Source: Hydractinia symbiolongicarpus (taxonomy: Eukaryota; Cnidaria; Hydrozoa; Anthoathecata; Hydractiniidae). Taken from it: 64,000 bases of DNA. The stretch is from contig NC_079876.1 in the NCBI RefSeq assembly GCF_029227915.1, positions 37,307,828 through 37,371,827 of the forward strand, read 5' to 3'. The position numbers and the translations under genes were made by a program. The notes beneath the pieces were generated by a model. The model ran no database searches. It saw only the letters and a program-made list of their open reading frames with translations, and was not told the origin of the DNA. Positions 1-10,057 of the stretch are shown one piece after another (the stretch's first letter is position 1; every line of letters begins with the position of its first letter).

Positions 1-1865
1 TACCAACATGCATTTAGCGATATTTTTTTGATATTACTAGGTTGCATCGCTTTTAACAATGAAACGAATGACTGTGGGACTTAATTGAACTGATTTTGGA
101 ATGTGACCTTATAAATGTGATAAATGAGACAATTGGACTCTAAGAAATAACATTCTCCTTAATTTGACGGGATTGCCGGAACTCAGCGATTACACTGGGA
201 GCTGTGGTAGCGCTTCATTTAAAAATTTAGATAAATATGTCATTCTTTACTGTGGGACCAATCCTATCCGTTATCGCGCGCTGAAGAAATAGCAACAGTT
301 TTAAAAACTACATTTCAATGACTTTCTAACGGTGTCAGTCCGTTTAGGTTACAACGGTTGGGTCACATACTCGTACCAACATGTATTTAGCGATATTTTT
401 CTGATATTACTTGGTTGCACCGCTTTTAACAGTGAAACGATTGACTGTGGGACTTAATTGAACTGATTTTGGACTGTGACCTTATAAATGTTATAAGATA
501 GACAAGTTGACTCCAAGAAATAACATTCTTCTTAATTTGACATGATTACCGGAACTCAGCGATTACACTGGGCGCTTTGGTATCGCTTCATTTAAAAATT
601 TAGATAAATAAGTCATTCTTTACTGTGGGATCAATCCTATCCGTTATCGCGCGCTGAAAAAATAGCGATAGTTTCAAAAACTACATTTGATTGACTTTGT
701 AACGGTGTCAGTCCGTTTAAGTTGCAACGGTTGGGTCACGTATTCGTACCAACATGTATTTAGCGATATTTATCTGATATTACTAGGTTGCATCGCTTTT
801 AGCAGTAAAACGATTGGCAGTGGGACTTAATTGAACTAACTTTGGACTGTGACTTGATAAATGAGATAAATGAGACAATTGAACTCCAAGAAATAACATT
901 CTTCTTAGTTTGACGTGATTGCCGGAACTCAGCGATTACACTGGGCGCTGTGGTAGCGCTTCATTTAAGAATTTAGACAAATCAGTCATTCTTTACTGTG
1001 GGACCAATCCTAGCCGTTATCGCGCGCTGAAGAAATAGCGACAGTTTCAAAAACTACATTTTATTGACTTTCTAAAAGTATCAATCCGCAGGAGTTGCAA
1101 CGGTTGAGTCACATATTCGTACCAACATGTATTTCGTGATACTTTTCCGGTACTACCAGGTTGTATGGCTTTTAACAGTGAAACGATTGACTGTGGCACT
1201 TAATTGAACTGATTATGGACTGTCACCTGATAAATGTGATAAAGGAGACAATTGGACTTCAAGAAATAACATTCTTCTTAATTTGACATGATTGCGGAAC
1301 CTCAGCGATTACACTGGGCGCTGTGGTAGCGCTTCATTTAAGAATTAAGTTATAAAAAGTCATTTTTTTACTGTGGGGCTGATCCTTGCCCTTAGCGCGC
1401 TGAAGAAATAGCGACAGTTTCAAAAACTATATTTCATTGACTTTCTAACGGTGTCAGTCCGTTTGAGTTACAACGGTTGGGTCACATATTCGTACCAACA
1501 TGCATTTAGCGATATTTTTTTGATATTACTAGGTTGCATCGCTTTTAACAATGAAACGAATGACTGTGGGACTTAATTGAACTGATTTTGGAATGTGACC
1601 TTATAAATGTTATAAGTGAGACATGTGGACTCCAAGAAATAGCATTCTTCTTAATTTGAAATGATTGCCGAAACTCAGCGATTGCACTGGGCGCTGTGGT
1701 AGCGCTTCATTTAAGAACTCAGATTAATAAGTCATTTTTTACTGTGGGACCAATCCTGGCCGTTATCGCGCGATGAAGAAATAGCGACAGTTTCAAAAAC
1801 TACATTTCATTGACTTTCTAACGGTGTCAGTCCGTTTGAGTTACAACGGTTGCGTCACATATTCG
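1..1865 (+). repeat. Mosaic block A, first five monomers
   Basis: Monomers start at 1, 374, 747, 1120 and 1493, each 373 bp apart. The first four match the monomers at 26468, 26840, 27213 and 27586 almost base for base (offset 26466-26467). They share private variants such as actgggagctg and ttagcagtaaaacgattggc. The fifth monomer is f-type (agaactcagattaataag). No gene is visible. Confidence 0.85.
481..497 (+). other. 17 bp palindrome CTTATAA-atg-TTATAAG
   Basis: Perfect 7 bp arms flank a 3 bp centre. It occurs in only a subset of monomers, the ones reading gaccttataaatgttataag. Other monomers read cctgataaatgtgataaatg at the same place, where the palindrome is replaced by a direct repeat of gataaatg. 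Further instances lie in the monomers starting at 1493, 2988, 4107, 5594, 6712, 7456 and 8199, and in their copies in the 29-38 kb block. Confidence 0.75.
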
Positions 1866-2987
1866 TACCAACATGTATTTAGCGATATTTTTTTTGATAT
1901 TACTAGGTTGCATCCCTTTTAACAATGAAACGAATGACTGTGGGACTTAATTTAACTAACTTTTGGACTGTGACCTGATAAATGTGATAAATGAGACAAT
2001 TCGACTCCAAGAAATAACATTCTTCTTAATTTGACGGCATTGCCGGATCTCAGCGATTACACTGGGCGCTGTGGTAGCGCTTCAATTAAAAATAAATATA
2101 AAAAAGTCATTCTTTACTGTGGGACCAATCCTAGCCGTTATCGCGCGCTGAAGAAATATCGATCGTTTCATAAACTACATTTCATTGACTTTCTAACGGT
2201 GCCAGTCGGTTTGAGTTACAACGGTTGGGTCACATATTCGTACCAACATGTATTTAGCGATATTTGTTTTGATATTACTAGGTTGCATCGCTTTTATCAA
2301 TGAAACGAATGACTGTGGGACTTAATTGAACTAACTTTGGACTGTGACTTGATAAATGAGATAAATGAGACAATTGGACTCCAAGAAATAACATTCTTTT
2401 TAGTTTGACGTGATTGCCGGAACTCAGCGATTACACTGGGCGCTGTGGTAGCGCTTCATTTAAGAATTTAGACAAATCAGTCATTCTTTACTGTGGGACC
2501 AATCCTAGCCGTTATCGCGCGCTGAAGAAATAGCGACAGTTTCACAAACTACATTTTATTGACTTTCTAAAAGTATCAATCCGCAGGAGTTGCAACGGTT
2601 GAGTCACATATTCGCACCAACATGTATTTCGTGATACTTTTCCGGTACTACCAGGTTGTATGGCTTTTAACAGTGAAACGATTGACTGTGGCACTTAATT
2701 GAACTGATTATGGACTGTCACCTGACAAATGTGATAAAGGAGAGAATTGGACGTCAAGAAATAACATTCTTCTTAATTTGACATGATTGCGGAACCTCAG
2801 CGATTACACTGGGCGCTGTGGTAGCGCTTCATTTAAGAATTAAGCTATAAAAAGTCATTTTTTTACTGTGGGGCCGATCCTTGCCCTTAGCGCGCTGAAG
2901 AAATAGCGACAGTTTCAAAAACTATATTTCATTGACTTTCTAACGGTGTCAGTCCGTTTGAGTAACAACGGTTGGGTCACATATTCG
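1866..2987 (+). repeat. Three-monomer segment shared with block C, includes e-type unit
   Basis: Monomers at 1866, 2241 and 2615 correspond to those at 22360, 22735 and 23109 at a constant offset of 20494. Shared variants include attctttttagtttgacg near 2393 and 22887. The first holds an e-type monomer with a stop-free stretch of about 90 codons (2031-2303) that begins at TTG. I regard this as non-coding, as explained under rejected items. Confidence 0.85.
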
Positions 2988-4846
2988 TACCAACATGCAT
3001 TTAGCGATATTTTTTTAATATTACTACGTTGCATCGCTTTTAACAATAAAACGAATGACTGTGGGACTTAATTGAAATGATTTTGGACTGTGACCTTATA
3101 AATGTTATAAGATAGACAAGTTGACTCCAAGAAATAACATTCTTCTTAATTTGACATGATTACCGGAACTCAGCGATTACACTGGGCGCTTTGGTATCGC
3201 TTCATTTAAAAATTTAGATAAATAAGTCATTCTTTACTGTGGGATCAATCCTATCCGTTATCGCGCGCTGAAAAAATAGCGATAGTTTCAAAAACTACAT
3301 TTGATTGACTTTGTAACGGTGTCAGTCCGTTTGAGTTGCAACGGTTGGGTCACGTATTCGTACCAACATGTATTTAGCGATATTTATCTGATATTACTAG
3401 GTTGCATCGCTTTTAGCAGTAAAACGATTGGCAGTGGGACTTAATTGAACTAACTTTGGACTGTGACTTGATAAATGAGATAAATGAGACAATTGAACTC
3501 CAAGAAATAACATTCTTCTTAGTTTGACGTGATTGCCGGAACTCAGCGATTACACTGGGCGCTGTGGTAGCGCTTCATTTAAGAATTTAGACAAATCAGT
3601 CATTCTTTACTGTGGGACCAATCCTAGCCGTTATCGCGCGCTGAAGAAATAGGGACAGTTTCAAAAACTACATTTTATTGACTTTCTAAAAGTATCAATC
3701 CGCAGGAGTTGCAACGTTTGAGTCACATATTCGTACCAACATGTATTTCGTGATACTTTTCCGGTACTACCAGGTTGTATGGCTTTTAACAGTGAAACGA
3801 TTGACTGTGGCACTTAATTGAACTGATTATGGACTGTCACCTGATAAATGTGATAAAGGAGACAATTGGACTTCAAGAAATAACATTCTTCTTAATTTGA
3901 CATGATTGCGGAACCTCAGCGATTACACTGGGCGCTGTGGTAGCGCTTCATTTAAGAATTAAGTTAAAAAAAGTCATTTTTTTACTGTGGGGCCGATCCT
4001 TGCCCTTAGCGCGCTGAAGAAATAGCGACAGTTTCAAAAACTAAATTTCATTGACTTTCTAACGGTGTCAGTCCGTTTGAGTTACAACGGTTGGGTCACA
4101 TATTCGTACCAACATGCATTTAGCGATATTTTTTTGATATTACTAGGTTGCATCGCTTTTAACAATGAAACGAATGACTGTGGGACTTAATTGAACTGAT
4201 TTTGGAATGTGACCTTATAAATGTTATAAGTGAGACATGTGGACTCCAAGAAATAGCATTCTTCTTAATTTGAAATGATTGCCGAAACTCAGCGATTGCA
4301 CTGGGCGCTGTGGTAGCGCTTCATTTAAGAACTCAGATTAATAAGTCATTTTTTACTGTGGGACCAATCCTGGCCGTTATCGCGCGATGAAGAAATAGCG
4401 ACAGTTTCAAAAACTACATTCCATTGACTTTCTAACGGTGTCAGTCCGTTTGAGTTACAACGGTTGGGTCACCTATTCGTACCAACATGTGTTTAGCCAT
4501 ATTTTTCTGATCTTACTAGGTTGCATCGCTTTTAAGAATGAAACGATTGACTGTGGGACTTAATTGAACTAACTTTGGACTGTGACGTGATAAATGTGAT
4601 AAATGAGACAATTGGACTCTAAGAAATAACATTATCCTTAATTTGACGGGATTGCCGGAACTCAGCGATTACACTGGGCGCTGTGGTAGCGCTTCATTTA
4701 AAAATTTAGATAAATAAGTCATTCTTTACTGTGGGACCAATCCTATCCGTTATCGTGCGCTAAAGAAATAGTTTTAAAAACTACATTTCATTGACTTTCT
4801 AACGGTGTCAGTCCGTTTGAGTTACAACGGTTGGGTCACATATTCG
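2988..4846 (+). repeat. Mosaic block A, remaining five monomers
   Basis: Monomers start at 2988, 3361, 3734, 4107 and 4480. The stretch from about 3280 onward is matched by the region from about 28250 to 29825. A private marker is gtttagccatatttttctg at 4491, matched at 29464. The last unit is 367 bp because 6 bp are missing in aaatagttttaaaa near 4770; the copy near 29750 keeps the full aaatagcgacagtttta. Confidence 0.85.
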
Positions 4847-5418
4847 TACCAACATGTATTTAGCGATATTTGTTTTGATATTACTAGGTTGCATCGCTTT
4901 TAACAATGAAACGAATGACTGTGAGACTTAATTGAACTAACTTTGGACTGTGATCTGATAAATGTGATAAATGAGACAATTGGACTCCAAGAAATAACAT
5001 TCTTCTTAATTCGACTTGATTGCCGGAACTCAGCGATTACACTGGGCGCTGTGGTAGCGCTTCATTTAAAAATTTAGATAAATAAGTCATTCTTTACTGT
5101 GGGACCAATCCTATCCGTTATTGCGCGCTAAAGAAATAGCGATAGTTTTAAAAACTACATTTCATTGACTTTCTAACGGTGTCAGTCCGTTTGAGTTACA
5201 ACGGTTGGGTCACATACTCGTACCAACATGTATTTAGCGATATTTTTCTGATATTACTAGGTTGCATCGCTTTTAACAACGAAACGAATGACTGTGGGAC
5301 TTAATTGAACTAACTTTAGACTGTGACCTGATAAATGTGATAAATGAGACAATTGGACTCCAAGAGATAACATTCTTCTTACTTCGACTTGATTGCCGGA
5401 ACTCAGCGATTACACTGG

Positions 5419-5433
5419 GCGCTGTGGTAGCGC
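5419..5433 (+). other. Per-monomer hairpin GCGCT-gtggt-AGCGC
   Basis: This is a perfect 5 bp inverted repeat with a 5 nt loop, shown here in one monomer but present in most a, b, d and e units across the window. In c-type monomers the right arm is usually AGCAC, and in a subset of a-type monomers it reads gcgctttggtatcgc, so the stem is weakened there. Whether it ever forms in DNA or RNA is unknown. Confidence 0.7.
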
Positions 5434-5547
5434 TTCATTTAAAAATTTAGATAAATAAGTCATTCTTTACTGTGGGACCAATCCTATCCGTTATCGCGCG
5501 CTGAAGAAATAGCGACAGTTTTAAAAACTACATTTCATTGACTTTTT

Positions 5548-5577
5548 AACGGTGTCAGTCCGTTTGAGTTACAACGG
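5548..5577 (+). other. AACGG / CCGTT / AACGG alternating inverted repeats
   Basis: Three 5-mers lie in order: AACGG (5548-5552), CCGTT (5560-5564) and AACGG (5573-5577). The middle one can pair with either neighbour, with loops of 7 or 8 nt. The last AACGG lies inside CAACGGTTG (5572-5580), a 4 bp inverted repeat around one base. The cluster recurs in most monomers; d-type units lose the first two elements (ctaaaagtatcaatccgcag). The words taacgg and caacgg fit the known Myb consensus YAAC[G/T]G, which is only a motif match. Confidence 0.6.
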
Positions 5578-7082
5578 TTGGGTCACATACTCGTACCAAC
5601 ATGTATTTACCGATATTTTTCTGATATTACTAGGTTGCACCGCTTTTAACAGTGAAACGATTGCTGTGGGACTAAATTGAACTGATTTTGGGCTGTGACC
5701 TTATAAATGTTATAAGATAGACAAGTTGACTCCAAGAAATAACATTCTTCTTAATTTGACAAGATTACCGGAACTCAGCGATTACACTGGCGCTTTGGTA
5801 TCGCTTCATTTAAAAATTTAGATAAATAAGTCATTCTTTACTGTGGGACCAATCCTATCCGTTATTGTGCGCTAAAGAAATAGCGACAGTTTTAAAAACT
5901 ACATTTCATTGACTTTCTAACGGTGTCAGTCCGTTTGAGTTACAACGGTTGGGTCACATATTCGTACCAACATGTATTTAACGATATTTGTTTTGATATT
6001 ACTAGGTTGCATCGCTTTTAACAATGAAACGAATGACTGTGGGACTTAATTGAACTAACTTTGGACTGTGATCTGATAAATGTGATAAATGAGACAATTG
6101 GACTCCAAGAAATAACATTCTTCTTAATTCGACTTGATTGCCGGAACTCAGCGATTACACTGGGCGCTGTGGTAGCGCTTCATTTAAAAATTTAGATAAA
6201 TAAGTCATTCTTTACTGTGGGACCAATCCTATCCGTTATTGCGCGCTAAAGAAATAGCGACAGTTTTAAAAACTACATTTCATTGACTTTCTAACGGTGT
6301 CAGTCCGTTTGAGTTACAACGGTTGGGTCACATACTCGTACCAACATGTATTTAGCGATATTTTTCTGATATTACTAGGTTGCATCGCTTTTAACAACGA
6401 AACGAATGACTGTGGGACTTAATTGAACTAACTTTGGACTGTGACCTGATAAATGTGATAAATGAGACAATTGGACTCCAAGAAATAACATTCTTCTTAA
6501 TTCGACTTGATTGCCGGAACTCAGCGATTACACTGGGCGCTGTGGTAGCGCTTCATTTAAAAATTTAGATAAATAAGTCATTCTTTACTGTGGGACCAAT
6601 CCTATCCGTTATCGCGCGCTGAAGAAATAGCGACAGTTTTAAAAACTACATTTCATTGACTTTCTAACGGTGTCAGTCCGTTTGAGTTACAACGGTTGGG
6701 TCACATACTCGTACCAACATGTTTTTACCGATATTTTTCTGATATTACTAGGTTGCACCGCTTTTAACAGTGAAACGATTGCTGTGGGACTAAATTGAAC
6801 TGATTTTGGGCTGTGACCTTATAAATGTTATAAGATAGACAAGTTGACTCCAAGAAATAACATTCTTCTTAATTTGACAAGATTACCGGAACTCAGCGAT
6901 TACACTGGCGCTTTGGTATCGCTTCATTTAAAAATTTAGATAAATAAGTCATTCTTTACTGTGGGACCAATTCTATCCGTTATTGTGCGCTAAAGAAATA
7001 GCGACAGTTTTAAAAACTACATATCATTGACTTTCTAACGGTGTCAGTCCGTTTGAGTTACATTGGTTGGGTCACATATTCA

Positions 7083-7826
7083 TACCAACTTGTATTTAGC
7101 GATATTTGTTTTGATATTACTAGGTTGCATCGCTTTTAACAATGAAAAGAATGACTGTGGGACTTAATTGAACTACCTTTGGACTGTGACCTGATAAATG
7201 TGATAAATGAGACAATTGGACTCCAAGAAATAACATTCTTCTTAATTCGACTTGATTGCCGGAACTCAGCGATTACACTGGGCGCTGTGGTAGCGCTTCA
7301 TTTAAAAATTTAGATAAATAAGTCATTCTTTACTGTGGGACCAATCCTATCCGTTATCGTGCACTAAGAAATAGCGACAGTTTTAAAAACTACATTTCAT
7401 TGACTTTCTAACGGTGTCAGTCCGTTTGAGTTACAACGGTTGGGTCACATACTCGTACCAACATGTATTTACCGATATTTTTCTGATATTACTAGGTTGC
7501 ACCGCTTTTAACAGTGAAACGATTGCTGTGGGACTAAATTGAACTGATTTTGGGCTGTGACCTTATAAATGTTATAAGATAGACAAGTTGACTCCAAGAA
7601 ATAACATTCTTCTTAATTTGACAAGATTACCGGAACTCAGCGATTACACTGGCGCTTTGGTATCGCTTCATTTAAAAATTTAGATAAATAAGTCATTCTT
7701 TACTGTGGGATCAATCCTATCCGTTATTGCGCGCTGAACAAATAGCGATAGTTTCAAAAACTACATTTGATTGACTTTGTAACGGTGTCAGTCCGTTTGA
7801 GTTGCAACGGTTGGGTCACGTGTTCG
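7083..7826 (+). repeat. Two monomers linking the trimer and hexamer HORs
   Basis: Units at 7083 (cataccaacttg variant) and 7456 (atttaccgat variant) are the same types as the last two of each 2231 bp hexamer. With the preceding units they form an earlier, imperfect hexamer that runs from 5594 to 7826. Confidence 0.7.
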
Positions 7827-10057
7827 TACCAACATGTATTTAGCGACATTTATCTGATATTACTAGGTTGCATCGCTTTTAACAGTGAAACGATTGACTG
7901 TGACACTTAATTGAAATGATTATGGACTGTCACCTGATAAATGTGATAAAGGAGGCAATTGGACTCCAAGAAATAACATTCTTCTTAATTTGACATGATT
8001 GCGGAGCCTCAGCGATTACACTGGGCGCTGTGGTAGCGCTTCATTTAAGAATTAAGCTATAAAAAGTCATTTTTTACTGTGGGGCCGATCCTTGCCCTTA
8101 GCGCGCTGAAGAAATAGCGACAGTTTCAAAAACTATATTTCATTGACTTTCTAACGGTGTCAGTCCGTTTGAGTTACAACGGTTGGGTCACATACTCGTA
8201 CCAACATGTATTTACCGATATTTTTCTGATATTACTAGGTTGCACCGCTTTTAACAGTGAAACGATTGCTGTGGGACTAAATTGAACTGATTTTGGGCTG
8301 TGACCTTATAAATGTTATAAGATAGACAAGTTGACTCCAAGAAATAACATTCTTCTTAATTTGACAAGATTACCGGAACTCAGCGATTACACTGGCGCTT
8401 TGGTATCGCTTCATTTAAAAATTTAGATAAATAAGACATTCTTTACTGTGGGACCAATCCTATCCGTTATTGTGCGCTAAAGAAATAGCGACAGTTTTAA
8501 AAACTACATATCATTGACTTTCTAACGGTGTCAGTCCGTTTGAGTTACAACGGTTGGGTCACATACTCGTACCAACATGTATTTAGCGATATTTTTCTGA
8601 TATTACTAGGTTGCATCGCTTTTAACAACGAAACGAATGACTGTGGGACTTAATTGAACTAACTTTGGACTGTGACCTGATAAATGTGATAAATGAGACA
8701 ATTGGACTCCAAGAAATAACATTCTTCTTAATTCGACTTGATTGCCGGAACTCAGCGATTACACTGGGCGCTGTGGTAGCGCTTCATTTAAAAATTTAGA
8801 TAAATAAGTCATTCTTTACTGTGGGACCAATCCTATCCGTTATCGCGCGCTGAAGAAATAGCGACAGTTTTAAAAACTACATTTCATTGACTTTCTAACG
8901 GTGTCAGTCCGTTTGAGTTACAACGGTTGGGTCACATACTCGTACCAACATGTATTTACCGATATTTTTCTGATATTACTAGGTTGCACCGCTTTTAACA
9001 GTGAAACGATTGCTGTGGGACTAAATTGAACTGATTTTGGGCTGTGACCTTATAAATGTTATAAGATAGACAAGTTGACTCCAAGAAATAACATTCTTCT
9101 TAATTTGACAAGATTACCGGAACTCAGCGATTACACTGGCGCTTTGGTATCGCTTCATTTAAAAATTTAGATAAATAAGTCATTCTTTACTGTGGGACCA
9201 ATCCTATCCGTTATTGTGCGCTAAAGAAATAGCGACAGTTTTAAAAACTACATATCATTGACTTTCTAACGGTGTCAGTCCGTTTGAGTTACATTGGTTG
9301 GGTCACATATTCATACCAACTTGTATTTAGCGATATTTGTTTTGATATTATTAGGTTGCATCGCTTTTAACAATGAAAAGAATGACTGTGGGACTTAATT
9401 GAACTACCTTTGGACTGTGACCTGATAAATGTGATAAATGAGACAATTGGACTCCAAGAAATAACATTCTTCTTAATTCGACTTGATTGCCGGAACTCAG
9501 CGATTACACTGGGCGCTGTGGTAGCGCTTCATTTAAAAATTTAGATAAATAAGTCATTCTTTACTGTGGGACCAATCCTATCCGTTATCGCGCACTAAGA
9601 AATAGCGACAGTTTTAAAAACTACATTTCATTGACTTTCTAACGGTGTCAGTCCGTTTGAGTTACAACGGTTGGGTCACATACTCGTACCAACATGTATT
9701 TACCGATATTTTTCTGATATTACTAGGTTGCACCGCTTTTAACAGTGAAACGATTGCTGTGGGACTAAATTGAACTGATTTTGGGCTGTGACCTTATAAA
9801 TGTTATAAGATAGACAAGTTGACTCCAAGAAATAACATTCTTCTTAATTTGACAAGATTACCGGAACTCAGCGATTACACTGGCGCTTTGGTATCGCTTC
9901 ATTTAAAAATTTAGATAAATAAGTCATTCTTTACTGTGGGATCAATCCTATCCGTTATTGCGCGCTGAACAAATAGCGATAGTTTCAAAAACTACATTTG
10001 ATTGACTTTGTAACGGTGTCAGTCCGTTTGAGTTGCAACGGTTGGGTCACGTATTCG
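7827..10057 (+). repeat. 2231 bp hexamer HOR, unit 1
   Basis: Six monomers of 372, 371, 373, 371, 373 and 371 bp. The marker gcgctgaacaaatag lies at 7731, just before the unit, and then at 9962 and 12193, giving an exact 2231 bp spacing. The unit contains one b-type monomer (ggggccgatcc) and an alternation of atttaccgat and atttagcgat landmarks. Confidence 0.9.

Larger units (their letters stand above)
5221..5593 (+). repeat. Representative satellite monomer, a-type, 373 bp
   Basis: This intact unit serves as a reference for element order. From its start it carries the landmark taccaacatg, then tagcgatattt, the gcatcgctttta block, actgtgggac (5291-5300), a segment with two gataaatg-like words, the conserved attgccggaactcagcg, a hairpin (5419-5433), the family-defining AT-rich stretch, a second actgtgggac (5469-5478), the CG-rich ttatcgcgcgctgaag, and finally the AACGG/CCGTT cluster (5548-5577) before the next landmark. 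The choice of start is arbitrary, since a tandem array has no natural phase. Confidence 0.9.
4847..7082 (+). repeat. 1118 bp trimer HOR, two copies
   Basis: Starts 4847, 5221 and 5594 are repeated at 5965, 6339 and 6712, each exactly 1118 bp later. The order of unit types and their lengths (374, 373 and 371 bp) are the same in both copies. The sequence between corresponding units is nearly identical, with scattered single-base differences such as gcgatag against gcgacag near 5140 and 6257. Confidence 0.85.

Noticed and set aside
4766-4776. Possible functional difference in the 367 bp monomer
   Set aside because: It is a 6 bp loss at a short repeated ag (aaatagttttaaaa). It is useful as a marker distinguishing block A from A' but has no visible consequence.
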